This document shows, piece after piece, positions 1-7,800 of a DNA stretch of 64,000 nt; within the stretch, counting starts at the first letter, position 1, and each line of letters begins with the position of its first letter. Location of the stretch: NCBI GenBank assembly GCA_020633335.1, contig JACKDU010000005.1, positions 619,830-683,829 on the forward strand, written 5' to 3'. The DNA is from Myxococcales bacterium (GTDB lineage Bacteria; Myxococcota_A; Polyangia; Nannocystales; Nannocystaceae). A program made the translations under genes and the position numbers. The notes below the pieces were generated by a model. The model did no database searches. It was not told the DNA's origin and saw only the letters and a list, made by a program, of their open reading frames with translations.

Positions 1-1
1 G

Positions 2-1087
2 AGCTCGCGCGAGGTCCTCGTCTACCAGGTGGCGATCACCCTGGTCACCCTGGCGGCGCTGATGCTCTGGCTCATCATCGTCTCGCGGCGCCTGACCTCG
101 AGCCTGGTCGCGCTCTCGAAGGGCGCCGGCGAGATCGCCCAGAAGAACTACGACGTCACCGTCCCGGTCGAGACCGAGGACGAGATCGGCGCGCTCGGCC
201 AGGTCTTCAACCAGATGGTCGGCGAGATCCGCGAGCACACCGAGAACCTCGAGGGCCTGGTCAAGCAGCGGACCTCGCAGCTCGAGGACGCGAACGCCGA
301 GATCCTCGCGCTCAACGAGCGCCTCAAGGAGGAGAACCTGCGGATGGGCGCCGAGCTCGACGTCGCCCGCCGCCTCCAGATGATGGTGCTGCCGGCGACC
401 TCGGAGCTCGAGGCGGTCCGCGAGCTCGACATCGCCGGCTTCATGCGGCCGGCGGACGAGGTCGGCGGCGACTACTACGACGTCCTCCAGGGCTCGCGCG
501 CGCTCAAGCTCGGGATCGGCGACGTCACCGGCCACGGCCTCGAGAGCGGGGTGCTCATGCTGATGGTCCAGACCGCGGTCCGGACCCTCCTGGCGAGCGA
601 CGAGCTCGATCCCCGCCGCTTCCTGGCGATCATCAACCGGGTGATCTGCGACAACATCGCCCGCACCAGCATCGACCGGACGCTGACGCTCTCGCTCCTC
701 GACTACAAGGACGGCGTCCTCACCCTCGCCGGTCAGCACGAGGAGGTCGTGGTCGTCCGCGCGGGCGGCGAGGTCGAGCGGATCGACACGATGGACCTCG
801 GCCTGCCGATCGGCATCGAGCGCGAGATCAGCGACTTCATCGACCTCAAGGAGATCCGCCTGGCGGTCGGCGACGTCGTCGTCCTCTACACCGACGGGAT
901 CACCGAGGCGGAGAACGACGCCGGCGAGCACTACGAGATCGACCGGCTCTGCGGCGCGGTCCAGCGGGCCCGCGGCCTCGGGGCCGACGAGATCCGCGAC
1001 GCCCTCGTCGCCGACGTGATGGCCCACATCGGCCGCCACAAGATCCTCGACGACATCACCACGGTGATCCTCAAGCGGGTCGCCTAG
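2..1087 (+). CDS. SpoIIE/PP2C-type serine phosphatase with HAMP domain, 5' end outside window
   Basis: The frame is open to the left edge, so the gene begins upstream; the GTG at 29 lies inside a membrane segment and is not a credible start. What remains shows a transmembrane helix (LVTLAALMLWLIIV), a HAMP linker containing EDEIGALGQVFNQM, a short coiled coil, then a PP2C/SpoIIE (RsbU-like) domain. Its metal-binding motifs are visible as DEVGGDYYD, GDVTGHG and VVLYTDGITEA. Such phosphatases dephosphorylate an anti-sigma-antagonist-like protein in response to a periplasmic or membrane signal. The sensor part is missing here. The two genes immediately downstream encode the expected kinase-like and substrate-like partners, so this is the phosphatase arm of a partner switch. 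Family assignment is secure; the signal is unknown. Confidence 0.93.
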   Translation, partial: SSREVLVYQVAITLVTLAALMLWLIIVSRRLTSSLVALSKGAGEIAQKNYDVTVPVETEDEIGALGQVFNQMVGEIREHTENLEGLVKQRTSQLEDANAEILALNERLKEENLRMGAELDVARRLQMMVLPATSELEAVRELDIAGFMRPADEVGGDYYDVLQGSRALKLGIGDVTGHGLESGVLMLMVQTAVRTLLASDELDPRRFLAIINRVICDNIARTSIDRTLTLSLLDYKDGVLTLAGQHEEVVVVRAGGEVERIDTMDLGLPIGIEREISDFIDLKEIRLAVGDVVVLYTDGITEAENDAGEHYEIDRLCGAVQRARGLGADEIRDALVADVMAHIGRHKILDDITTVILKRVA

Positions 1088-1107
1088 CACCACCTCCGGA
1101 GAGCGGC

Positions 1108-1674
1108 ATGGACGAACGAATCGGCGATTTCCCGGACCTCACGGCGCTCGACGCCGAGGTGGCGATCGAGCTCTATCCGGAGACCTTCCCGGTCCGTTGG
1201 GATCTCTGCGGCGCGACCGCGGACTTCTTCGCGACCTACTTCTCGCGGCTCCCGCGCTGCGGGGGCGACGACGACGACATCCTCCGGGCCGAGGTCGAGA
1301 ACGCGATCTCCTACGTCCTCAACGAGGCGGTCGAGAACGCGGTGAAGTTCCAGCGGGGCGGGACCATCACCGTCCGCGTCGGCGTCCATGAGGGCGCGCT
1401 GGTCTTCGTCGTCGGCAACTGGATCGCCCGGGCGACGGCCGACGCGCTGAGGCCGCGCCTGCGGGAGCTGATCGAGGGGGACGCGCAGGAGATGCTCCTG
1501 CGCCGGGTCGAGGAGAACGCAGCCAACCCCGCGGCCGGCGTCTCGGGGCTCGGTTTCCTCACAATGATCACGGATTATGAGGCCCAGCTCGGCTGGCGGA
1601 TCTCCGCCCCCGAAGAGCAAGCTGAGCGCGTCTTCTTCCGCACGATGGCACGTCTGCCGATCCACAGGACCTAA
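1108..1674 (+). CDS. Slr1658/SiaB-like ATP-binding kinase-fold protein
   Basis: 188 residues beginning at an ATG 20 bp after the phosphatase stop. The segment NEAVENAVKFQ is an N-box of the GHKL ATPase fold, and the later GLGFLTMI resembles a G-box. Length and sequence fit the slr1658/SiaB group of stand-alone ATP-binding proteins, which act as anti-sigma-like kinases on a small STAS-type partner. Its position between a SpoIIE phosphatase and the small slr1659-like gene (3-bp gap to the next ATG) supports the role of kinase in a phosphorylation switch. No membrane segment. The specific output is not visible from the window. Confidence 0.8.
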   Translation: MDERIGDFPDLTALDAEVAIELYPETFPVRWDLCGATADFFATYFSRLPRCGGDDDDILRAEVENAISYVLNEAVENAVKFQRGGTITVRVGVHEGALVFVVGNWIARATADALRPRLRELIEGDAQEMLLRRVEENAANPAAGVSGLGFLTMITDYEAQLGWRISAPEEQAERVFFRTMARLPIHRT

Positions 1675-1677
1675 GCC

Positions 1678-2019
1678 ATGGAAGTCAGCGACTCCAGCTA
1701 CCGGGTCTGGTACGACCCCACGAATTCGACCGTCTACTTCGAAGGCTCGCTGCGCCTCGGGACGGCCGACTACGAGCCGATCACGCGCCTCCTCCACGAC
1801 GTCCTGGCCGGGAATCCGCCGCACCTCACGCTCCACATGCTGGAGCTCGTCTTCCTCAATTCGTCGGGGATCAACACGCTCTACAAGTTCGCGATCGCCC
1901 TCCGCAAGCAGGGCAAGACCGCGGTGTCGGTCCGCGGCGCGGCGTCGATCCCCTGGCAGACCAAGTCGCTCGCCAACCTCAAGAAGTTCCTGCCGACGAT
2001 CGAGATCGACGTGCAGTAG
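1678..2019 (+). CDS. Small STAS-like switch protein (slr1659 type)
   Basis: 113 residues. The central LVFLNSSGINTLYKF has the strand-Ser-Ser-Gly-helix arrangement of anti-sigma-factor antagonists and SiaC/slr1659 proteins, where the Ser/Thr is the phosphorylation site. The ATG begins 3 bp after the kinase-like gene stop, so the three genes are almost certainly one transcript. Together they make a phosphatase, kinase and phospho-acceptor set; in related systems the acceptor controls a diguanylate cyclase or sigma factor, but no such target is encoded nearby. The downstream gene is convergent, so the operon ends here. Confidence 0.8.
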   Translation: MEVSDSSYRVWYDPTNSTVYFEGSLRLGTADYEPITRLLHDVLAGNPPHLTLHMLELVFLNSSGINTLYKFAIALRKQGKTAVSVRGAASIPWQTKSLANLKKFLPTIEIDVQ

Positions 2020-2022
2020 GCC

Positions 2023-3507
2023 TCAGCGGGCGGCCGCGAGCTGCCCGCGCATGAGCAGGTAGTAGGCGACGCCCGAGGCGGCGACGCCCGAGAACCACGC
2101 GCCGCTGGCGAGGAAGGCGAGGCTCGGGACCACGTAGCCGAGGCCGACGACCGCGAGGCCGACGACCATCGCCGCGATCGCCCGGAGGTTGAAGCCGCCC
2201 TGGTAGCGGTAGGGGCCGTCCGACTTGTAGAGGCCGGCGAGGTCGAGCTCGGTGCGCCGGAGGATCCAGTAGTCGGCGATCAGCACCCCGCCGACCGCCC
2301 CGAGGAGGCCGGAGTAGGAGACCAGGAAGTCGATGTAGACCCCGAGGAGGAGCCAGGGGCAGAGGAGGACGCCGAGGAGGGCGGCCGCCATCCCGCCGCC
2401 GCGGAAGGAGAGGAGGCGCGGGAAGGCGTTGGCGAAGGAGTTCGCCGGGCCGACGATGTTGGCGGCGATGTTGGTCGAGAGGGTGGCGACCGCGAGGGTG
2501 AGCATCGCCAGGAAGGCGAGGGCGATCGAGTCGCTCTCGCCGGCGATCTTGACGACCAGCGCGACCGGATCCCAGATCGCCTCGCCGTAGAGGATCTTGG
2601 TCGCCGCGGTGACGACCACGCCGATGAAGGAGAAGAGCACCATCGTCGGCGGGAGCCCGAGGAACTGGCCGAGCACCTGCTCGCGCTGGCTGCGGCCGTA
2701 GCGGGTGAAGTCGGGGATGTTGAGCGACAAGGTCGCCCAGAAGCCGACCATCGCCGTCAGCCCTGGGAGGAAGACCGACACCACCCACTCGAAGCCGCCC
2801 GGGCCCTCCTGGGCCTCGAGGAGCTCGCTCGATCGGGCGAGGATCGAGAGGAGGCCGCCGCCGCGATCGACCGCCCAGTAGAGGAGGGCGACGCCGACGA
2901 GGAGGAGGAAGGGCGCCGCCGCCTTCTCCATCCACTTGATCGACTCGGTCCCGCGCCAGACGAAGTAGACGTTGATCAGCCAGAAGGCGATGAACGAGAT
3001 CCACGAGGGGAGGGTCATCCCGATGATCTCGACGCCGCCGCCGAGCGCGAGCCAGCCGGGCCAGAGGAGGGCGACCATCGCCGAGATCGCCTCGCCGCCG
3101 ATGTAGGTCTGGATCCCGAACCAACCGCAGGCGACGAGCGCACGCGCGAGGCTCGGGATGTGGGCGCCGGCGGTCCCGAAGGCGGCGCGGGCGAAGACCG
3201 GGAAGGGGATCCCGTAGCGGGTGCCGGCGTGGCCGTTGAGGATCATCGGCAGGAGCACGAGGAGGTTGCCGAGGAGCACCGCGAGCATCGCCTGCCACCA
3301 GCTCATGCCGCTGCGGATCAGGTCGCCGGCGAGCATGTAGGTCGGGATGCAGACGCTCATGCCGACCCAGAGCGCGGCCAGGTCCCAGCGGCCCCAGGTG
3401 CGCTCGGAGAGCCGGGTCGGATCGAGGCTCGGGTTGTGGAGCGCGGGATCGCGGGGCGGCTCGGGGAGCTCGACGAGGTCGGTGGATGTCTGGCGGTCAG
3501 CGGACAT
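2023..3507 (-). CDS. NCS1-family nucleobase/allantoin/hydantoin transporter
   Basis: 494 residues with about twelve hydrophobic segments. The N-terminal stretch ending LSERTWGRWDLAALWVGM and the following TYMLAGDLIRSGM match the conserved start of NCS1 cation symporters (PucI, Mhp1, CodB type). Other supporting segments are RYGIPFPVFARAAFG and NIPDFTRYGRSQREQV, which carry the typical first-helix and helix-6 family residues. The protein sits in the cytoplasmic membrane and imports a nucleobase-like heterocycle with a cation; the substrate cannot be assigned because no catabolic enzyme for purines or hydantoins is adjacent. Its stop lies 3 bp from the convergent STAS-like gene. Confidence 0.9.
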   Translation of the reverse strand: MSADRQTSTDLVELPEPPRDPALHNPSLDPTRLSERTWGRWDLAALWVGMSVCIPTYMLAGDLIRSGMSWWQAMLAVLLGNLLVLLPMILNGHAGTRYGIPFPVFARAAFGTAGAHIPSLARALVACGWFGIQTYIGGEAISAMVALLWPGWLALGGGVEIIGMTLPSWISFIAFWLINVYFVWRGTESIKWMEKAAAPFLLLVGVALLYWAVDRGGGLLSILARSSELLEAQEGPGGFEWVVSVFLPGLTAMVGFWATLSLNIPDFTRYGRSQREQVLGQFLGLPPTMVLFSFIGVVVTAATKILYGEAIWDPVALVVKIAGESDSIALAFLAMLTLAVATLSTNIAANIVGPANSFANAFPRLLSFRGGGMAAALLGVLLCPWLLLGVYIDFLVSYSGLLGAVGGVLIADYWILRRTELDLAGLYKSDGPYRYQGGFNLRAIAAMVVGLAVVGLGYVVPSLAFLASGAWFSGVAASGVAYYLLMRGQLAAAR

Positions 3508-3638
3508 GGCGGCTCAGCCGCCAATGTTCGATCGTCCGGCGCGATTTCGTCAACGAAACTCGGCGCTTGCCGGCTTCCAGGCTTTCGATGCAGTGTTGAA
3601 GGGAGCGCGATCGCTGCGTTCGTGAAGGGAACCGGACG

Positions 3639-4367
3639 ATGGACACGGCCGACTTTCGAGAGCGCCTGGCAGGGTTGATGGAGCGCAAGAGCCACTGGGC
3701 CTGGCCGGACTTCACCGCCGGCCGGGTCGCCCGCGAGCTCCTGCACGTCCACTTCGAGCAGGAGTACGCGACCTACGTCCGCGACTTCGCGGTCCTCCTC
3801 GGACGCACCTACGTCCAGTGCCCGATCGCCGCGATCCGGGCCGAGCTCGCCGAGAACCTCTACGAGGAGGAGACCGGCAAGCTCTCGCTCGGCAAGCCGC
3901 ATGCCGAGCTCTTCCTCCGCTACCCCGCCGGGCTCGGCATGGACATCGGCCGCTTCGAGCGGATCACGATGCTCCCAGAGTCCGCCCGCTTCCGGGCCTA
4001 CGTCGACGAGGCGACCCTCGAGGCCGGCTGGGAGGGCGCCCTGGTGGCGACGACGATCTTCCTCGAGGGCAACCAGTACGAGCGCGGGGTGATCGACGCG
4101 TCGGCGCCGCGGCGACCCGAGGTGCCGCTGGCGGAGCACCCGCTGGTCAGGCACTACGGCCTGCCGATCGCCGCGCTCGAGCTGACGCGGGCCCATCGGA
4201 TGGTCGAGGAGAGCCACCGCGAGGCCGCCTGGCGGATGGTCGACGCGATCGGCGGGGACGCCTACGAGTCGGTGCTCGCGGTGGTCGAGGAGCTCCTCGC
4301 GCGCTGGCACGAGTACCGCGACGCGGTCGCCCGCGCCTGCGGCCTCAGCCAGCCCGCGGCGTCCTAG
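3639..4367 (+). CDS. TenA/PqqC-fold iron-containing redox enzyme family protein
   Basis: 242 residues, all-helical. Segments LHVHFEQEYATYVRDF, ENLYEEETGKLS and EESHREAAWRMV supply the Glu/His pattern of the heme-oxygenase-like fold used by TenA, PqqC and non-heme diiron oxidases (HDO). The spacing of the acidic and His residues suggests a metal-binding rather than thiaminase role, since the catalytic Cys of TenA is not seen. No pqq or thi genes adjoin it. The stop overlaps that of the convergent methyltransferase gene in a shared CTAG. The fold is fairly sure; the reaction is unknown. Confidence 0.7.
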   Translation: MDTADFRERLAGLMERKSHWAWPDFTAGRVARELLHVHFEQEYATYVRDFAVLLGRTYVQCPIAAIRAELAENLYEEETGKLSLGKPHAELFLRYPAGLGMDIGRFERITMLPESARFRAYVDEATLEAGWEGALVATTIFLEGNQYERGVIDASAPRRPEVPLAEHPLVRHYGLPIAALELTRAHRMVEESHREAAWRMVDAIGGDAYESVLAVVEELLARWHEYRDAVARACGLSQPAAS

Positions 4368-5335
4368 GAGAGCTCCTGGCCGCCGCGCCGGATCAGGCGA
4401 CCGAGGAGCTCGTCGCCGCGGCGGGTGATCACCGAGCCGCGCGCGGTCTCCAGCGCCTCGATGACGAAGGCGCGATCGAAGCGGCGGCGGAGCTCGGCCG
4501 CGTCGGTGGTGAAGGGCGGGCCGCCGGGGCGCCCGTGGGCGTAGAAGAGGCCGACCAGGGCGCCGCCGGGGCGGAGCGCGGCCGCGACCGCGTCGACGAA
4601 GTCGTCGCGCCGCGCCGGATCGATCGCGCAGAAGCAGGTGTGCTCGACCACCAGATCGTAGGCCGGCGGCTGGCCGCGGAGGTCGAAGAGATCGGCGACC
4701 TTGAAGGTGATCGGCGGCCCCGCGTGGTGGGCCTCGGCCTCGCGGATCGCGGTCGCCGAGATGTCGATCGCCGTGACCTCCGCGCCGGCCTCGGCGAGCA
4801 TCCGGGCCTCGTTGCCGCGGCCGCAGCCGATCACCAGCGCCCGCAGGCCCCGCGGGGAGCGGACCGCGAAGTGGCGGGCGAGCGGCGGCGCCGGCCGCCC
4901 GAGCTCCCAGCCGGTGAAGCCGCGCTGGTAGAGCGACTCCCAGAACCCGGGGTCGCCGGGGCTCGGGGGCTCGCCGCCGACCTGCCGCGGATCGCCGTCC
5001 AGGCGGCGGAGCTCGCCGGCGATCGCCCGGGCGATCGCCTGGAGGCCGGGGACGTGGGGATCGAGGTCGGGCTCGCGGATCGCCAGGCGGCCCGGGGCGA
5101 TCGTCTGGCGGGCGGCCGGGGTCACCCGCAGCACCTGGTCGACGTCGTCGTAGGAGAGCGCGCGGAGGGGGGCGCCGAGCTCGTCGGCGAGGAGCTCGAA
5201 GAGCGGCCTGGCGGCGGCGATCACCGCCTCGGCGGCGCTCCCCTCGAGGTCGCGGGCGGTCGCGCCCTGGACGTCGACGCTGAGGACGCGGACGTGGCCG
5301 GCGTGCGCCCGGACCTTGAACGCGCGGATCTCCAT
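4364..5335 (-). CDS. SAM-dependent methyltransferase, TPMT-like, with extra N-terminal domain
   Basis: 323 residues from the ATG at 5335. Residues from about 125 onward form a class I methyltransferase: WESLYQRGFTGWELG matches the substrate-side entry of the thiopurine/thiol methyltransferase (TPMT) family, ALVIGCGRGNEA is the SAM-binding motif I and VTAIDISATAI is motif II. The first ~115 residues (MEIRAFKVRAHAGHVRVLSV...) are not part of a TPMT and look like a separate small alpha/beta domain with no function I can name. An upstream open stretch exists in frame but runs antisense through the FKBP gene, so the ATG at 5335 is preferred. Substrate unknown; S-, Se- or Te-methylation are family precedents. 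Confidence 0.82.
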   Translation of the reverse strand: MEIRAFKVRAHAGHVRVLSVDVQGATARDLEGSAAEAVIAAARPLFELLADELGAPLRALSYDDVDQVLRVTPAARQTIAPGRLAIREPDLDPHVPGLQAIARAIAGELRRLDGDPRQVGGEPPSPGDPGFWESLYQRGFTGWELGRPAPPLARHFAVRSPRGLRALVIGCGRGNEARMLAEAGAEVTAIDISATAIREAEAHHAGPPITFKVADLFDLRGQPPAYDLVVEHTCFCAIDPARRDDFVDAVAAALRPGGALVGLFYAHGRPGGPPFTTDAAELRRRFDRAFVIEALETARGSVITRRGDELLGRLIRRGGQELS

Positions 5336-5437
5336 CACCTTGACGATCGGCCCTCGGGCGCCGCGCCGCAAGCTCTGGCCGCCGCCCCCGCGTTTGCCGA
5401 CGCTTCGCGGGCGCGCGGCGATCGGCCATCGTCGACG

Positions 5438-5809
5438 ATGATGGTCGATCCAAGCCTGGCTCCCCCCGCAGAGGTCGTCGACGAGGTGCTCGGCGAGGGC
5501 GCGGCCGCCGAGCCGGGGGTCCGCGTCGTCCTCCACTACGCGACCACGCTGGCGGGCTCGGCCGACGAGATCGACGGCTCGCGCGGGCGCGGGCGGCCGC
5601 TGCGGGCGATCCTCGGCCGCGGCGAGCTGGTCCGCGGCCTCGAGGCCGGCCTCGTCGGCATGCGGGTCGGCGGGCGGCGGCGGGTGATCGTCCCGCCGCA
5701 GCACGGCTACGGGCCCAAGGGGCTCGGCGAGGTGATCCCGCCGCTCACCGACGTGATCTTCGACGTCGAGCTCCTGGCGGTTGAGACAGGTCCCTGGGGA
5801 CAGGCCTAG
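5438..5809 (+). CDS. FKBP-type peptidyl-prolyl cis-trans isomerase
   Basis: 123 residues starting at tandem ATGs (5438 and 5441). A single FKBP domain is present: GVRVVLHYATTL, then LRAILGRGELVRGLEAGLVGM, GGRRRVIVPPQHGYG and the closing strand VIFDVELL. These are the residues that line the prolyl-binding pocket of minimal FKBPs. No signal peptide is seen, so a cytoplasmic folding role is likely. The gene is divergent from the methyltransferase and convergent with the hydrolase at 5817, with a small hairpin overlapping its stop. Confidence 0.93.
   Translation: MMVDPSLAPPAEVVDEVLGEGAAAEPGVRVVLHYATTLAGSADEIDGSRGRGRPLRAILGRGELVRGLEAGLVGMRVGGRRRVIVPPQHGYGPKGLGEVIPPLTDVIFDVELLAVETGPWGQA
5790..5801. 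repeat. Gene-end hairpin (GTCC-ctgg-GGAC)
   Basis: A 4-bp perfect stem with a 4-base loop just before the FKBP stop and 16 bp from the opposing hydrolase stop. It is the shortest member of the set of TGTCC-N4-GGACA-like hairpins seen at gene 3' ends in this window. It has no U-tract, so it is not a standard intrinsic terminator. Confidence 0.45.
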
Positions 5810-5816
5810 GCGCGCC

Positions 5817-6749
5817 TCAGGAGGCCGCCTCGTCGGCGCGTTGGACCCGCGCCAGGACCCCGCGGATCGCCGCGGCGATCGCCTCCGGGACCTCCTCCTG
5901 GAGGAAGTGCCCGGCCTGCGTGTGGGTGACCTCCGCCTGCGGGAGCGCGCGCTCGAGGCGACGGAGGAGGCGGCCGAGGATCGGATCGCGCTCGCCCCAG
6001 ACCAGCGCGGTCGGTCCGCGGAAGTCCTCGGCGAAGGCCTGGCAGCGGCCGAGGGGCTCGACCGAGGGGTGGTAGAGGCTGTCGGGGACCATCCGCGCGA
6101 GGCCCAGCGGGCCCGCCCGATCGGCGCGCGCTTTGAGCGGGAAGCGGTAGGCCCGGGCGACGTCGCCGCGGATCGAGCGGCGGTCCCCCTGGGCGAGGGC
6201 GAGGGCGTTCTGCGGGAAGCCGAGGGCGCGGAAGGCGACGTCGGAGACCCAGGGGAGCTGCGAGAAGCGGTGGAAGGGGGTCGGCCGGAAGCCGGGGTGC
6301 GGCGGGCCGATCACCGTGTTCATGAGGACCAGGCCGGCGCAGCGATCGGGGCGATCGGCGAGGGCTCGGAGGCCGATCGGTCCGCCCCAGTCCTGGCCGA
6401 CGAAGACCACGCGGTCGAGCGCGAGGGCGTCGAAGAGCGCGCCGATGAGCGCGCCGTGGCGATCGAGGGTGTGCCAGGTCGGGTCGCCGGGCTTGTCCGA
6501 GAGGCCGAGGCCGACGAGGTCGGGGAGGACGACGTGGCAGCCGGGATCCATCCGCTCGGCGACCTTGCGGTAGAGGAAGCCCCAGGTCGGGTTGCCGTGG
6601 AGCATGACGACGCTCGGGCGCGCGCTCGGCTCGCCGAGCTCCATCACGTGGATCGCGTGGGCGCCGAGCGGGATCAGCGATCGGCGGATCTGCGGGGGCA
6701 GGAGGGCCCGGAGCCACTCGGGGATCGGCGGGGCGGGGCGGCGCTGCAT
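5817..6749 (-). CDS. Alpha/beta-hydrolase, haloalkane dehalogenase-like
   Basis: 310 residues. HGNPTW after strand 3 and VGQDWGG at the nucleophile elbow are the signatures of haloalkane dehalogenases: Asp is the nucleophile, and the Asn of HGNP plus the Trp following the nucleophile form the halide-binding pair of HLD-II/III enzymes. The catalytic His lies in QAGHFLQEE, with an acidic residue in VWGERDPI. Most proteins with this exact combination hydrolyse carbon-halogen bonds, but luciferase-like and esterase relatives share parts of it. No signal peptide. The gene stands alone between convergent FKBP and a co-directional lipoprotein gene. Confidence 0.85.
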   Translation of the reverse strand: MQRRPAPPIPEWLRALLPPQIRRSLIPLGAHAIHVMELGEPSARPSVVMLHGNPTWGFLYRKVAERMDPGCHVVLPDLVGLGLSDKPGDPTWHTLDRHGALIGALFDALALDRVVFVGQDWGGPIGLRALADRPDRCAGLVLMNTVIGPPHPGFRPTPFHRFSQLPWVSDVAFRALGFPQNALALAQGDRRSIRGDVARAYRFPLKARADRAGPLGLARMVPDSLYHPSVEPLGRCQAFAEDFRGPTALVWGERDPILGRLLRRLERALPQAEVTHTQAGHFLQEEVPEAIAAAIRGVLARVQRADEAAS

Positions 6750-6844
6750 CGCCAGGAATCTACCACGGGGCGGGGGCGGGCCGCGGACGGCGTTTCTTCC
6801 GGGGAATGCGCGCTTTGCGGCGGCGTCCCCGGCGGGCCTGGCGA

Positions 6845-6862
6845 GATGTCCCCGGGGACATC
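6845..6862. repeat. 18-bp perfect palindrome at lipoprotein gene 3' end
   Basis: GATGTCCCCGGGGACATC lies 23 bp beyond the stop of the lipoprotein gene on the minus strand. It carries the TGTCC-N4-GGACA core shared with the elements at 7770, 29676 and 60615. There is no run of T on either side. Confidence 0.7.
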
Positions 6863-6884
6863 TTTGGCGGACGCGATCGCGGGG

Positions 6885-7679
6885 CTAGCGGGCGGCCTCG
6901 TTGATCGCGTCGACGCGCGCGCGGGCGGCTTCGAAGGTGGGGAGGGGGGCGCCGTCGCCGGTCGGCGGCGACGTGCCGTCGACGTGGAAGGGGTGACGGA
7001 GGAGGCCGCCCTGGACCGCGAAGGTGACCTGGCCGCGCTCGGGATCGTCGACGACGAGCGCGCGCGCGTCCCCCTCGCCGTCGAGCCGGCAGGGCACCGG
7101 CATCGGGCCGACGACGTGCTTGGTGCAGCGGGGGCCGTCGACGAGGTAGGTCTCGTAGTCGCAGGCGGCCATCCGCGCGCCGCGGACCAGGCCGCCGCGG
7201 CCGGCGAAGAGGCGCGCGCCGTCGAAGGCGATCGCGTGGTAGTTGGTGACCTCGCCGCCGTCCGGGAGGGCCTCGGCGATCCCGATCTTGCAGGGGGCGA
7301 CGACCTCGAGGCGGGCGCGGTAGGTCTCGTGGCCGTCGTAGACGACGATCGCGTCGTCGCGGAGATCGAGCGCGAGCGCGTGGCGCTCGACGCCGCCGCG
7401 GAGCCACGTGCCCTCGATCACCCAGATCCCGCGGAGCGCCTCGCGGACCGCGTCGCGGGTCTCCTGGTCGAAGGGGCGGACGACCCAGGCGTCGAGATCG
7501 AGCGCGGTCGCCTCGGGCGGCGGGGCGGTGACCGGGTCTGCGAGGGGGCTCGCGGGCGCGGGCGCTTTGGCGGCGGGCGCCGGTGTTGGTGTCGGCGTCT
7601 TCGCGGCGGTCGAGGCGTCGTTCGTGCAGCCGCCGAGGAGGGCGATCAGGGCCGCGGAGGCGAGGTGGCGGGGGAGCAC
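6885..7679 (-). CDS. Lipoprotein of unknown function
   Basis: 264 residues. The N-terminus is a lipoprotein signal (hydrophobic core, then LLGGC with the acylated Cys at residue 18), followed by a Thr/Pro/Ala-rich linker to about residue 50 and a globular domain of about 210 residues. The mature domain contains several Cys (APCKIG, AACDYETY, PRCTKH, VPCRLDG) that could form disulfides outside the cytoplasm. I do not recognise the fold. The gene is followed by an 18-bp palindrome and preceded by the RNA ligase gene on the same strand, separated by another hairpin, so it is probably an independent unit. Confidence 0.85.
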   Translation of the reverse strand: MLPRHLASAALIALLGGCTNDASTAAKTPTPTPAPAAKAPAPASPLADPVTAPPPEATALDLDAWVVRPFDQETRDAVREALRGIWVIEGTWLRGGVERHALALDLRDDAIVVYDGHETYRARLEVVAPCKIGIAEALPDGGEVTNYHAIAFDGARLFAGRGGLVRGARMAACDYETYLVDGPRCTKHVVGPMPVPCRLDGEGDARALVVDDPERGQVTFAVQGGLLRHPFHVDGTSPPTGDGAPLPTFEAARARVDAINEAAR

Positions 7680-7769
7680 GGGGCGAGGGTAGCAGGGGAG
7701 GGGCGGCGCGGCTCGCTCGGGCGCCGCTCGAGCGCGCGCGCTCCGGCCCTCCCCCGCGGGCGCATCCGG

Positions 7770-7785
7770 ATGTCCGATGGGACAT
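7770..7785. repeat. Gene-end hairpin downstream of RNA ligase
   Basis: ATGTCC-gatg-GGACAT, a 6-bp perfect stem with a 4-base loop, 15 bp beyond the RNA ligase stop on the minus strand. Same core as the palindrome at 6845. No T-tract follows. Confidence 0.65.
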
Positions 7786-7800
7786 GGAGGCCCTCGGCGC

